A DNA stretch of 64,000 nt from Chitinophagaceae bacterium (GCA_023957155.1 JAMLHK010000001.1:434001-498000), one strand, 5' to 3'. Numbered from the stretch's first letter, positions 8,240 to 17,589 are shown. The notes: a model not told the origin generated them from the sequence alone. Made by a program: numbers and translations.

Positions 8240-11200
8240 CCGCTACTTCAATTTTCCAATCTGTAAATTCCACCTGGTACTGCTGCTTATCCGGTGATCC
8301 TGCAGCCAGCCCTAAATCTATGGCTTCGGCAATACCGGGGATATCCGTGGTATGCCGTTCAATGATCCAGTTCTTACCATCCACGCTGATATACCCGCTA
8401 AAACGATTACCGTGACGAACCAATTTCAGGTAGATAGGCGTTTGCTGATTTTCAGGAAGGTTGGTACTGCTGGCTTTATGCATACAACCTTCCCCAAATT
8501 CATCATATTCAATTCCGGCACGTGCAGGGGAGGTAAAGACCAGCACGGACCCTTTACTACCCGGCAAAACATCGAAGCTTTGCGCCATATCGTTCCGGAC
8601 AAATAACCCGGCACGAAACCACTGGTGTGTCCGCTCTCCGAACCGGCTGACTTTTACCGTAGCAACAAAGTCTCCTTTTATTCCCTTTACGTAAGCTGCC
8701 GCATAAGAATCTTCCGCATGAAAAAAGTCTGATCCGCCTGCCGCAATCTGAACGCGATCTGATCGTATATCCGCATCTATCTTATAGGGCTGAGCTCTTG
8801 GAGAGCCATACTGTAATACCGGGATAGCCGCAAGATTAATTTCCTTTCGTTTAGCCACCCGTAATTCCAGCTTAGCACTATTCCCGATCTGCACGAGATG
8901 CTGTCCTGCACCGGGCTCCCATTCAAAACTAACCCGGAGAGAATCGTTGGGTTTTAGCTGAACCGTCTGACTTTGCAGTTCCCTGTCATTCAGGAATAAT
9001 ACGGCTTTCTCATTTTGCCCGACCGATGTCATGTTCCGGATCAGTACCGTTGCTTTTATTTTTTCTCCCTGTAAAACCCGGTTTTCAGACAGTTGCAGAT
9101 GCTCAAATACCAGCGGCGGAGTGGCTCCTTCAACACGAACAGTTTGATATGGCGTGGATCCGATAGCCAGATGGTGTTCTCCTTCATCATACAACCGCAC
9201 TTCAAATTCAATTTTCCGGGTATTGTTTTTGATCACGGGAAACCATTTCCGTTCTTTGATTTTTCCATCTACATATAATGCTACAGGCGCTATACCGGTA
9301 GATCCTTTATTGATTACGTCAGCCGTTAACCTGATGATACTTCCCGTGGGAATAGCTCCGGAAGCTGTTGCAGATGCCGGTTCTATCTTAAGATCGTGCT
9401 CTTCGAACTGCGGCTCACCTTCAATTATCATTTCGGGATCGTGAAGCGGAGGTTCAATAGTAAAGTTATTCCGATAGACATTATCCTCCGGTAAGGCCGC
9501 ACACAGTTTCCACTCACCCTGTGAAAGGTTATAGAAAATATTTTCCTCCGCCGTCCAGCCGTTGGACAAATTATCAAACCAGAATCCATCATTTTCATTA
9601 AAGAATCCTGCATGGACATGGTGAACGAGATTACGCCGGATGACCGAATTAAACGTTAAACCGGCTGTGGTAATGGCACCGGCATCATCTGAGTCTTCCA
9701 ACACATTATCCAGATGATTGTATTCCACCAGGTAGCCTCCGTCTATAGCCTCTTCGAGATTAGCCCAGCCTCCTACATAAATAGCAAATCTTCCGCGGGT
9801 TTTTGTAATATAATTATGAGAAATGGTCGTCAGCAGGGTATAGGAAGCAGAAATATTTATTCCGCCACAGTCGGAGAATTGATTATAAGATACCTGCGTT
9901 TCCCGTGTTATCTCCCGTCCATCGGAAGGATTTACCGGACCTTTCACCGTAACCGCACCATTACGGATGCTTTCAAAGCGGTTATGAAGAATACGCGTAC
10001 CATAACACCCGTTCATTACAGACAACCCCACCCCGCCGCATGAGCGAATGGTACAATCCACTATTTCGCAGGAGGTTGTATTTGCATAGCGGATAGCAGT
10101 GCTGCCGGATGTCGTTCCTTCAAAAGTCAGTCCATAAAAACGTAAGTTACGCACCGGCCGGCTTACGCTTCCCTGTATTGTCAGCAGGTTGGAAAGCGAA
10201 GCTACCCCGGTAAAGACCTGGTTGGGGTCCTTCACCTCTGCACCGGGGATATAGCTTATCTCTTTTAATTTCTTATCAAAAAACCATTCCCCTGCGGTAT
10301 CCAGCAATGCTTTTATATTTTCTATATAGTAGCGCGGCGGAACGATAGTCAATCCGCCCTGTGGGGACTGAAGTGTTGCCACGGCTTCCTTTTCATTAAT
10401 CTGCTGAATACTGTTTATACCCGTATGCCAGCGCAGCAACATGATTAACCGGTTGCCTGATATCTCGCTCCAATTCTTCAACTGTCCTTTGTGAAAATGG
10501 AGTTCGTTAGCTGTTGGAGAAACTATGGATGGAGTATAATATCCCGTATTAGGAATACGGGCTAGGGTCTGGCTCTTACCATTCACGATCAGCATAGCCG
10601 CAGTATCCGCGTTAAACCCTGCAGTCCACAACCTGCCCTTTTTCTTCCACGCGCTCACCGGCAGGGCACCGGTGATGACCGGCTTTTCTCCCGGGAAAGC
10701 AGCATACGTTACATAGTGATCCCGCAGCTTGCGGTATTCTACTGCCCCCGTTGGCAGGTTGGTTTCCACACGTTCGCCGCCATCACCCGGCTCAAACACC
10801 AGCGGTTCAGTCAGCGGATAGATCCCATCGCGAACATAAACTAATATGTCTTTCCCGCTGCCAAAAGGATGAGGTGACCCGATATAGGGTATGGCCCCCG
10901 GTGAAGACAGGTGCTCTATAGCTTCGCGCTTGGGCAAATACACTTTTTCTTTTAATTTCCGGACAGCCTCCTGCGCCCGCCTGATGGTACGAAAGGGACC
11001 ATCCGTTTTACCGCTATCTGGCGCCGGCAACGTACCTGTCCAGTTGTCATTTCCCTGCGGAGACACATAAAAATCTGCCCGGGCGGGGTAATCAAACGGG
11101 ATCCATTTTTCCCCCTGTAATAATTTTCCATCCCGATGAGCGGCCGGGATTTGTGCCACCGCGGAAAGTATACTGATACTTCCCCAAATCATAATCCCGG

Positions 11201-11249
11201 TAACCACGCTGACGATTGATCGTGTCATACTATTATATTCCGTATTCAT
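8226..11249 (-). CDS. Large exported right-handed beta-helix protein with CARDB-like and C-terminal LamG/DUF1349-like domains
   Basis: The 1007-residue product has a signal peptide and a mature start FYVSPQGNDNWTG, the classic opening of right-handed parallel beta-helix carbohydrate-active proteins, with GPFRTIRRAQEAVR just after it. The helix repeats run to about residue 600 (NRFESIRNGAVTV, HNYITKTRGRFAIYVGG, DSDDAGAITTAGLTFNS). Two Ig-like CARDB-type segments follow (about 620-800), then a concanavalin-like module (about 820-1000, FRAGLFVRNDMAQSF, FSGYISVDGKNWI). Proteins of this build bind or cleave polysaccharides outside the cell; the exact family (polysaccharide lyase or glycosidase) cannot be set by eye. 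A second start (MTRSIVS) at 11228 is possible. It lies 26 bp after the aldolase gene. Confidence 0.8.
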   Translation of the reverse strand: MNTEYNSMTRSIVSVVTGIMIWGSISILSAVAQIPAAHRDGKLLQGEKWIPFDYPARADFYVSPQGNDNWTGTLPAPDSGKTDGPFRTIRRAQEAVRKLKEKVYLPKREAIEHLSSPGAIPYIGSPHPFGSGKDILVYVRDGIYPLTEPLVFEPGDGGERVETNLPTGAVEYRKLRDHYVTYAAFPGEKPVITGALPVSAWKKKGRLWTAGFNADTAAMLIVNGKSQTLARIPNTGYYTPSIVSPTANELHFHKGQLKNWSEISGNRLIMLLRWHTGINSIQQINEKEAVATLQSPQGGLTIVPPRYYIENIKALLDTAGEWFFDKKLKEISYIPGAEVKDPNQVFTGVASLSNLLTIQGSVSRPVRNLRFYGLTFEGTTSGSTAIRYANTTSCEIVDCTIRSCGGVGLSVMNGCYGTRILHNRFESIRNGAVTVKGPVNPSDGREITRETQVSYNQFSDCGGINISASYTLLTTISHNYITKTRGRFAIYVGGWANLEEAIDGGYLVEYNHLDNVLEDSDDAGAITTAGLTFNSVIRRNLVHHVHAGFFNENDGFWFDNLSNGWTAEENIFYNLSQGEWKLCAALPEDNVYRNNFTIEPPLHDPEMIIEGEPQFEEHDLKIEPASATASGAIPTGSIIRLTADVINKGSTGIAPVALYVDGKIKERKWFPVIKNNTRKIEFEVRLYDEGEHHLAIGSTPYQTVRVEGATPPLVFEHLQLSENRVLQGEKIKATVLIRNMTSVGQNEKAVLFLNDRELQSQTVQLKPNDSLRVSFEWEPGAGQHLVQIGNSAKLELRVAKRKEINLAAIPVLQYGSPRAQPYKIDADIRSDRVQIAAGGSDFFHAEDSYAAAYVKGIKGDFVATVKVSRFGERTHQWFRAGLFVRNDMAQSFDVLPGSKGSVLVFTSPARAGIEYDEFGEGCMHKASSTNLPENQQTPIYLKLVRHGNRFSGYISVDGKNWIIERHTTDIPGIAEAIDLGLAAGSPDKQQYQVEFTDWKIEVADEKE

Positions 11250-11275
11250 TACATCATCCTTCGCAGCAACCCATC

Positions 11276-12325
11276 TTAAGATCGCAGTTGTTCAAGCGTT
11301 TCTTTATACATTTCCATCAATGCCTGCAATTTTAAATGCTCATCTACTTCCATTTTCCGGCGTGGGGTACGACAAACAGAGGTGATCGGCAATCCCCTTT
11401 GCTGTAAAAACATTTTTGCCGACATCGGGTAAAGCAGCCCGGCCGCACTACCCATAACCGTTAGTCTCGCACTCAGCCGGTTCAGCTCTTTTTCATCTTC
11501 CTGTTTATGAGCTCTCTTAATTAATTCCACATATAGCTCAGGATAAAAGTTGGCTGCAATCGGCGAAAGACCTGCTCCGCCATCTTTGAGCGATATCAGC
11601 GCGGTTGGTGTATCTGCATTAAAAAAAGAGAACGGTGTATTTGCTACAGCCTTAATTTTTGACTTAATCGCTTCCGGGTTACAACTGGTATCCTTATGAT
11701 ATAAAAACCGGCCGGTTTCTCCAAGCCATTTCATTAGTTCGGGCGATAGCAATCTTTTATATGGAGAAGGGCATTCATATACCCCTAACGGAATATTACC
11801 GGTTAGCTTCAGCAACTGCCCGGTTCTTTTTTTGAGTATGTCGTCATTTTCATCTTTATATGCAATCTGGCTTGTAATCAAAACAACTGCCGCTACCCCG
11901 GTATCGTAAACCTGTTTTATAAAATCGGCACAGGTATCTATAGAATGACTAAACGTACCGGTGCCCACTACCGGCACTTTTCCCCCGGATGCCTTTATAG
12001 CAGTTTTAATGATCGTTAACCGTTCGGCATCTGTGAGTGAATACATTTCACTGGAGGCACAATTGGCAAATAAACCCGTAGCTCCCGACCCGATATAAAA
12101 TTCGGTTAACCTTTCCAGCCCTGCTATATCAATATCTTTATTCTCCAAAAACGGGGTTAACATTACCGGCCACAATCCACCCGGAAGCCGGTTTAATTTA
12201 TCACGAACAGGCTCCTTTATTTCAAAACCGGCGGCATAACCCGGGGCGCCAAAGGGAAGGTCGCTGAAAACAGCGGCTGCTGCTCCAAGCAGGCTTTTCT
12301 TTATAAAATCTCTTCTCTCTCCCAT
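11276..12325 (-). CDS. Tat-exported dihydrodipicolinate synthase/N-acetylneuraminate lyase family aldolase
   Basis: This 349-residue protein starts with a twin-arginine signal (ERRDFIKKSLLGAAAAVF) followed by a DapA/NanA-type barrel from about residue 50 (GLWPVMLTPF). The carboxylate-binding loop is changed to CASSEMYSL in place of the usual GTTGE. The catalytic tyrosine sits in GVYECPSP (about Tyr183) and the Schiff-base lysine in FLYHKDTSC (about Lys211). The family makes or splits 2-keto acids, for example pyruvate plus a sugar aldehyde. Export is unusual for it. The aldolase lies 76 bp after the large glycosidase-like gene and 26 bp before the beta-helix gene, so it probably acts on a sugar acid released by those enzymes; the substrate is unknown. 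Confidence 0.84.
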   Translation of the reverse strand: MGERRDFIKKSLLGAAAAVFSDLPFGAPGYAAGFEIKEPVRDKLNRLPGGLWPVMLTPFLENKDIDIAGLERLTEFYIGSGATGLFANCASSEMYSLTDAERLTIIKTAIKASGGKVPVVGTGTFSHSIDTCADFIKQVYDTGVAAVVLITSQIAYKDENDDILKKRTGQLLKLTGNIPLGVYECPSPYKRLLSPELMKWLGETGRFLYHKDTSCNPEAIKSKIKAVANTPFSFFNADTPTALISLKDGGAGLSPIAANFYPELYVELIKRAHKQEDEKELNRLSARLTVMGSAAGLLYPMSAKMFLQQRGLPITSVCRTPRRKMEVDEHLKLQALMEMYKETLEQLRS

Positions 12326-12401
12326 GTTTTAATTGTTTTATTTTATTAATTCAGCAAAATAGCTACTTTATGACTGCCTTCTTAGAGCATCTCTTTTCCC
12401 C

Positions 12402-15212
12402 TTACCGGGGAATCAGCCAGGCTTCTGATAACAGCGTGCCCCAGCCCCCGGTATTCCGCCACTGCTCTGTCTCTACTCTCCGGGATGTCTTCAGCATGTG
12501 ATCAGCCGGCTGATCCGTTTCTGATAGTTCTGCCGATCTGCTTTCTGAAAAAAGAGTGGAATCTTTCATTAGCCGTATCTCCAAAACGCCTTCTTTAATA
12601 TAGGAAGACGGGATTTCAAAAGTAAAAAAATCACTCCTGTTTTCCGGCAACTCAATATTTTGCGCTAACAGCTTATTATTTGCATATACCGACTGGGTCT
12701 TTTGCTTCATCCTGTCGGCATACCGTTGCTGAAAGGTTGGACGCACTAACGTCAGCCTCAGCGTATAATCCCTACCGGGTAGCAAATCCGTATACAAAAG
12801 CGTTACGCCCTGATCTTCATCCTGGGTAAAATGCATGGATCGCTGACTCGGCCGATTGTCTTCCGAAAGCATCGTGGAAACATAAGGCTGCCCGTGATCA
12901 TACGGATAGCCCGCAACAACATGAGGTGCGATATTACCCGTACCTAAATTATCATACAACGCATGTATCTTTTTTCCTTCGTAATCAGTGATCATATCCA
13001 GCAGCTCGCCTCTTTGTGTTTCATCTTTTGCCTTTTCTGCCCTTTCCAATTGTCTCCTTAACCAACCTAACCCGATGTAATCATGCCGGAGATTGAAAAT
13101 AGCTTCACTCCGGGTTCCGAAGATCCTATTACTCTCTTCACCGAGCCGAATAGCTTCCTTCCGGAGCCTGATCATTTCCGGTGTTTCATTTTTCAATACC
13201 TGATCAATCTGTCCTGCCAGATCATTCCATTTGATATTTTTCCTGTTGGTGATGAGATACTGCTCTATGGAATGTTTTACTTTAAGCTGCTGAATCAGGT
13301 CCAGCCTGATGTATGTGTCCAGCGCTCCTTTTTGCATGTACATTCTCCAAAGCCAGTTGTCTTTCATCAGGTTTGCCGGTATCAGCCGACCCGCCTGCTG
13401 AACAGCGGTATAGTAAGCAGCAATTCCTTTCTTCTCCTGCAACGGTTCATTTTCCAGCTCTTCCATATTGGATTCCAACTGCAGGATAGCTTTAGCCATT
13501 AATGCTGCAGCCGCCCTGCCAAACCAGCTTGCGGCATATTCATGTACCACTTCAGATACGCTCATGCGGGGGTTCCATAATAAACGCTGCCACATCCATT
13601 GGTTGAAGTGATCATGGTTACCGCTGGAATGGGTAATATCACCCGCTCCATAAGGCATCAGATCATTGAACACCCGGTGATAATATTTCGGCCAGGCAAA
13701 AAAGCTCAACCTGTCATACACCATAGTCAGGGTTTGATCCGGCCTGCGCTCATAAATTTCATGACTCCAGGCAGGAGGCTGATTGCCGTCCTTATCCGCC
13801 CTGGGATACATTTGGATATATCCATGCTGTGAATACTTCCAATGGGTTATTTCATTAAAATATAAAATCTTATGTCTCCCCGGAAGCTGGTGCAGCAATT
13901 CTTTCGGATATAAGCCATAGGGTCCAAACCCGGGATACCTGAAAAGATCCATCCGGTGGTTTTGGCGATGCCCCGGCTGCCAGGTAGTGGCATCCGATCC
14001 GGGACCGTATCCCCAGGCCCAGAGCCATTGTCTCGGCTTTTCGTTCAGGTAATCCAAAATGGCAATATCACTTTCATTATCAAATTTCTGATTAGTAAAG
14101 TAAAGTCTTGTCTTCGGGTGATAACGGTATATGATACCTGCAATTTCTTCACACAAATGAATAAAGGTTTTTCCGTAGGGACGGCAGTGGTCACATTCAC
14201 AACCTCCTCCATCGCCTCCTTTCAACTGGATAAAGTCATAAGCAGGACTTTTACTAAAGTAGCGATCAGATGCTTTAAGTATATAGGCATGGGCATCGGG
14301 AACAGAAGGGCAGATATAAGACTCCCGCCCTATAGATTCAAAAGCCCTCCACTCCCGGGGATAATCCTTATCAAGAATAGCATTGGGAAGAAACGTACCG
14401 CAAATCATCAAACCATACGACTTCAGGAACGGGATATCATTATGCTCCTTATCTCCTTCTGCTCTTCCGTCAACAAAAAAGGTATTGGCACCGGCCAGGG
14501 CAAGATCCAATACAGCTCTTTCTCTTTCCTTCTTTGTCCACGGACGGGCTTTTGCTTTCCCGAGCGCTACATGGCTTTGTCCATACTGCGTACCCCTGAC
14601 CTCAAAAGCAGGAGCAGACCTTATATCCAGCCGGTCAATTTCGAGTTTTTCCGAATGCAGCCGGCTCTCTCTCAAAAATGCTCCCACTGCATAAAGCAGT
14701 CCCCGGTTGTCCACACCGGCCATCATCAGTTTTCCCGGCTTTTCGTTTACCCCGGGAAGGTATCTCAACAGAAACCCCTCCGGTCCGGGGTTTTGCTCAC
14801 TTAAAAGAGCGATCCTGTTTTGAATACATAAGTCTGTTAACCCGGTATGAGTAGTCGCAATACCAAAAAAAAGCTGTAGTGTTCCCTGATCCTTTTCAAG
14901 CGATAACGGTTCCTCCCCGATATGACGGACAAATATTTTAACCTGCGACCTTTCTTTCACCCGTTCGCATAGCAATTCCAGCATATTATTTTCGATAGGA
15001 GAAGGAGAGCCGGCTATAATGATAACCACTTTTTCAAAATACGCTCCATGCGCGGGTTTAACAGAAGAAAGACATACCAGCAGACCCAACAGAATCACTT
15101 TTTTACAATATGCAATTCCGTGACCTGCGGCGATGCGGTAATTTCCGACACTATCCTGAATTCCCGTGAATATTCCTGGTAAATGAAGCAATATGCGGCT
15201 GTAAAAAAACAT
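12402..15212 (-). CDS. Large exported glycosidase-like protein with GH67/GH20-type N-terminal domain
   Basis: This 936-residue protein carries an export signal (VILLGLLVCLSSVKPAHGA) after a long N-terminal lead from ATG 15212; no nearer ATG is evident, so the true start may be non-ATG. The mature N-terminus resembles the small domain that precedes GH20 and GH67 barrels (LMMAGVDNRGLLYAVGAFLRE). A barrel follows from about residue 200 (FEVRGTQYG, ANTFFVDGR), with a cysteine-rich GGGCECDHC loop like that of DUF4838/alpha-glucuronidase-like proteins. The last 130 residues look like a beta-sandwich module. It heads the long minus-strand array, so transcription of the array probably starts upstream of 15212. 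Function beyond glycoside hydrolase-like is not assigned. Confidence 0.7.
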   Translation of the reverse strand: MFFYSRILLHLPGIFTGIQDSVGNYRIAAGHGIAYCKKVILLGLLVCLSSVKPAHGAYFEKVVIIIAGSPSPIENNMLELLCERVKERSQVKIFVRHIGEEPLSLEKDQGTLQLFFGIATTHTGLTDLCIQNRIALLSEQNPGPEGFLLRYLPGVNEKPGKLMMAGVDNRGLLYAVGAFLRESRLHSEKLEIDRLDIRSAPAFEVRGTQYGQSHVALGKAKARPWTKKERERAVLDLALAGANTFFVDGRAEGDKEHNDIPFLKSYGLMICGTFLPNAILDKDYPREWRAFESIGRESYICPSVPDAHAYILKASDRYFSKSPAYDFIQLKGGDGGGCECDHCRPYGKTFIHLCEEIAGIIYRYHPKTRLYFTNQKFDNESDIAILDYLNEKPRQWLWAWGYGPGSDATTWQPGHRQNHRMDLFRYPGFGPYGLYPKELLHQLPGRHKILYFNEITHWKYSQHGYIQMYPRADKDGNQPPAWSHEIYERRPDQTLTMVYDRLSFFAWPKYYHRVFNDLMPYGAGDITHSSGNHDHFNQWMWQRLLWNPRMSVSEVVHEYAASWFGRAAAALMAKAILQLESNMEELENEPLQEKKGIAAYYTAVQQAGRLIPANLMKDNWLWRMYMQKGALDTYIRLDLIQQLKVKHSIEQYLITNRKNIKWNDLAGQIDQVLKNETPEMIRLRKEAIRLGEESNRIFGTRSEAIFNLRHDYIGLGWLRRQLERAEKAKDETQRGELLDMITDYEGKKIHALYDNLGTGNIAPHVVAGYPYDHGQPYVSTMLSEDNRPSQRSMHFTQDEDQGVTLLYTDLLPGRDYTLRLTLVRPTFQQRYADRMKQKTQSVYANNKLLAQNIELPENRSDFFTFEIPSSYIKEGVLEIRLMKDSTLFSESRSAELSETDQPADHMLKTSRRVETEQWRNTGGWGTLLSEAWLIPR

Positions 15213-15551
15213 ATAAAACAGGGTTAAAAAACAAATTCTTTTTCTAAACAGGTCATTGTTAGCGACAGTTTTTTTTCAAGATCAGGTAATTGCTGAATAA
15301 TCCCGGCAGGTCAGCTTCATCCGTTAAAATCCGCAACCTATATTTTATTGTCCGGAGAAAAGCAATAACGCTTTGAAATCCAATTAGCCGTCTCAACCCG
15401 AAAATTTAAGCGTTCGGCTTAACCCGGCATACCTTACTATCCTCTACGGTTCCAGACTCTAAGTTAGGCTAAAAAACAGAGAGGAATATCCATAAAGGAA
15501 CTCCTCTCGTAAAAAAGTACGCAAAAAGACTCTTGATCTACCAGGGCTTGC

Positions 15552-15567
15552 CTGTTCCGCGGAGCAG
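15552..15567. repeat. REP-like palindrome
   Basis: CTGTTCCGCGGAGCAG is self-complementary apart from one T-G pair. It lies about 75 bp before the RAYT remnant, as expected for the palindromes that these transposases act on. Confidence 0.45.
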
Positions 15568-15642
15568 CCACATCCTGGACCATTGGTCATCTACTCTGCT
15601 CTATAATGGTGGGATTGTGCGATAGCTGACCTGTTGCCTGTG

Positions 15643-15810
15643 TATTACTTATTTAAGGCAGAAATGCTTGAACAAAAAATAACTTACCTTCATGAAAACC
15701 CGGTTCGGGTCCGTTTTGTTAAATTGGCAGAACATTGGAAATAGAGTAGTGCCACAGATTATTATACGAAAAACAAGAGAGGGTTGTTGGAAATAGTAAG
15801 TGTTTATTGA
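15643..15810 (+). pseudogene. C-terminal remnant of a REP-associated tyrosine transposase (Y1/IS200-like, RAYT)
   Basis: Translated in one frame, this stretch gives YLFKAEMLEQKITYLHENPV, then RVRFVKLAEHWK, a TAG stop at 15742-15744, then SSATDYYTKNKRGLLEIVSV and a natural-looking TGA at 15808. The text matches the conserved C-terminus of RAYT proteins (QKxxYIHxNPVRAGxV...WxYSSAxxY...GLLEI), in which the stop would be replaced by tyrosine. Only the last 55 or so residues remain; upstream in the same frame there is another stop and no recognisable HUH catalytic motif. It is therefore a dead fragment, but it explains the palindromic elements seen across the window. Confidence 0.7.
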
Positions 15811-16020
15811 TAAAGACTTAGTAATAGCAAGGCACAGGTCCGGCTAACCACAAAACAATGCTACCAACCCTGCGCCAGTGCGCAGAGGTGATTTTTTTTG
15901 CTTATCCCGGTTTCCTTCTGTAACTTACGGAAAACTGAAACAACTGATTTTTTATTTTTAATAACATAAAAGTATTTTTATAAGTTGCTCTAATCATAAC
16001 TATAGAAAGCTAACACCCCG

Positions 16021-16560
16021 ATGACTAAAACAATGCTTATTCTCCTGGCGGTAATTTTCTCGGTACACATTGCCAGTGCACAAGTGGGTGCTATGAAACT
16101 GGTTGGAAAAAATACCAAAAATTACAAGCTCGGCTTTGGCGCCTTTATTAAAACGGCATTGCCTGTTAATGAAGCCGGCAGTATCACCATTGAAGGAGGC
16201 GTAAATATTTTTATGCTTAATGACCCGGATGGTTTTGGGTCTGGCACCATCATGTGCCCGCTTAAAGCCGGTTACAGGTACACTTTTAACCAAACAGGCG
16301 AGGGTCTTTACATTGAACCACAAACGGGATTTAATGTTTACGGCATTACCTCAATGCATGATGAGAATGGCAACCCGGTAGATCTTAAATATCACGGTGT
16401 AGTGCTGGCTGTGGGCACAGGGTATTTATTTACACTCTGGAGACAACCATTCGATTTGAATTTGCGTTATGAAACAGTGATTGCGCACGGAGGCTCCAAT
16501 AATCTTGTTGCCCTCGGTATTTCCCGCTTTATTAGTTTTAAAAAAAGATACTCCGATTGA
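16021..16560 (+). CDS. Small secreted protein, probably outer-membrane beta-barrel
   Basis: The 179-residue product has a clear Sec signal (MLILLAVIFSVHIASAQ). The mature part alternates polar and hydrophobic residues with many glycines and aromatics (YKLGFGAFIKTALPV, PLKAGYRYTFNQTGEGLYI, LNLRYETVIAHGGS), typical of an eight-stranded porin-like barrel, although no family is recognised. It stands alone, with a 120-bp gap to the next gene on the same strand. Confidence 0.7.
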   Translation: MTKTMLILLAVIFSVHIASAQVGAMKLVGKNTKNYKLGFGAFIKTALPVNEAGSITIEGGVNIFMLNDPDGFGSGTIMCPLKAGYRYTFNQTGEGLYIEPQTGFNVYGITSMHDENGNPVDLKYHGVVLAVGTGYLFTLWRQPFDLNLRYETVIAHGGSNNLVALGISRFISFKKRYSD

Positions 16561-16680
16561 GCGGTTGGCATTTCCGGGCTGTACACTGTGGATATAGTAG
16601 GGTAAAACAGAATACTTCAATCCAATTTTCTGGTGAAACTGGTTTCAATTAATAAAACTAATGAATAACAATACCTGACC

Positions 16681-17229
16681 ATGAGATATTATATGGTACT
16701 CATTACAACCTGCGTTTTTTTTGCATCCTGTTTAAAACAGTCTATTCCTGATGCCATGCTTTCGGATAAGCACCGGAACACCGGTGGGATTACTGCAATG
16801 TTAAGCTATGAAATAAAAGGTATTCCAGTACAAATATCTGTGCCTGATGCCGGTAGCCAAAATCCCCTTTATGCAACCCTGAGCTGTATTAAATATCCCG
16901 GTTTTTATAGTTTGTCGGGACTAAGCAGTACAGGAGAAATCACTTTTACGTTTTATACGGACACCTTGACATTGGGTAATTATACCTATAACGGAAGTTA
17001 CGGAGAGGAATTTTTTATGAGTTTTTACAATGAGAACCAATACACTGTTATTACAACAGATTATCTCACTTTTTCAGTTACCTCTTATGAAAACGGCTGT
17101 ATAAGCGGAAGTTTCTCAGGGCAGCTTACACCAATGATTAATAACGGAAATAATGGCTTTATACATGGAGACTATGGCTCAACAAAGATTACAAACGGGG
17201 TGTTTCAAAATATCCCCGTATTTTATTGA
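16681..17229 (+). CDS. Hypothetical lipoprotein
   Basis: A 182-residue protein opening with a lipoprotein signal (VFFASC, Cys17). The mature region is rich in Ser, Gly, Tyr and Thr (GLSSTGEITFTFYTDTLTLG, ENGCISGSFSGQL) and is likely all beta, similar in feel to small DUF6252-type Bacteroidota lipoproteins, but I do not recognise the family with certainty. It is followed by another short lipoprotein gene on the same strand. Confidence 0.65.
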   Translation: MRYYMVLITTCVFFASCLKQSIPDAMLSDKHRNTGGITAMLSYEIKGIPVQISVPDAGSQNPLYATLSCIKYPGFYSLSGLSSTGEITFTFYTDTLTLGNYTYNGSYGEEFFMSFYNENQYTVITTDYLTFSVTSYENGCISGSFSGQLTPMINNGNNGFIHGDYGSTKITNGVFQNIPVFY

Positions 17230-17325
17230 TTTGAATCCCCCTATAGTCCAGACATCTGAGCAAATGTGATAAGACATATTGCAAATACTCAGGTAGTTGA
17301 TCTATCATTACTTATTTACCCAATT

Positions 17326-17589
17326 ATGAAAAAAATATACACTGCTGTTTTGATCGTTGTTTTGTTTTCCTGCACTTCTGTGCCATCTTCTGAAAAAGAC
17401 ATACCACCTGGCGATATGAAGGGCGATGTAAAGAAAGAAACAGGCGCGACCGGGATACACAGGTTCATATTAAACCCTGCTGTTAAAGCAGTGTACCGCT
17501 ATCTGTTAAATAATCTACGCTATCCGAAGTCTCCAGACTTCGGATACAATATGTTCTTCCGGGACTCCGTCCCGCTGCTCTGTACATAG
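17326..17589 (+). CDS. Short, probably truncated lipoprotein ending in repeat sequence
   Basis: From ATG 17326 an 87-residue product starts with a lipoprotein signal (MKKIYTAVLIVVLFSC). After about 45 residues the protein text changes: the last 25 residues (from about YPKSPDFGYN) are encoded by two hairpin repeats at 17521-17546 and 17560-17574. The natural C-terminus therefore seems lost and replaced by read-through into a REP-like pair. It may be a non-functional remnant. No domain is recognised. Confidence 0.45.
   Translation: MKKIYTAVLIVVLFSCTSVPSSEKDIPPGDMKGDVKKETGATGIHRFILNPAVKAVYRYLLNNLRYPKSPDFGYNMFFRDSVPLLCT
17521..17574. repeat. Pair of REP-like hairpins
   Basis: The first (17521-17546) is a perfect inverted repeat with 12-base arms TATCCGAAGTCT and AGACTTCGGATA. 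The second (17560-17574) is CGGGACTCCGTCCCG, six-base arms around a TCC loop. The pair lies between convergent genes and could also act as a transcription terminator in either direction, but neither arm is followed by a T-run. Confidence 0.65.

Larger units (their letters stand above)
15213..16020. other. Intergenic region with transposase remnant and palindromes
   Basis: No intact gene. It holds the end of a decayed REP-associated tyrosine transposase (15643-15810), a near-perfect palindrome CTGTTCCGCGGAGCAG at 15552-15567, and an inverted repeat GAGAGGA/TCCTCTC at 15479-15485 and 15502-15508 with a 16-base loop. It should also contain the divergent promoters for the glycosidase gene to the left and the small barrel protein to the right. 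Confidence 0.55.

Noticed and set aside
15479-15508. Inverted repeat GAGAGGA/TCCTCTC
   Set aside because: The loop is 16 bases and no T-run follows; not enough for a terminator or operator call.
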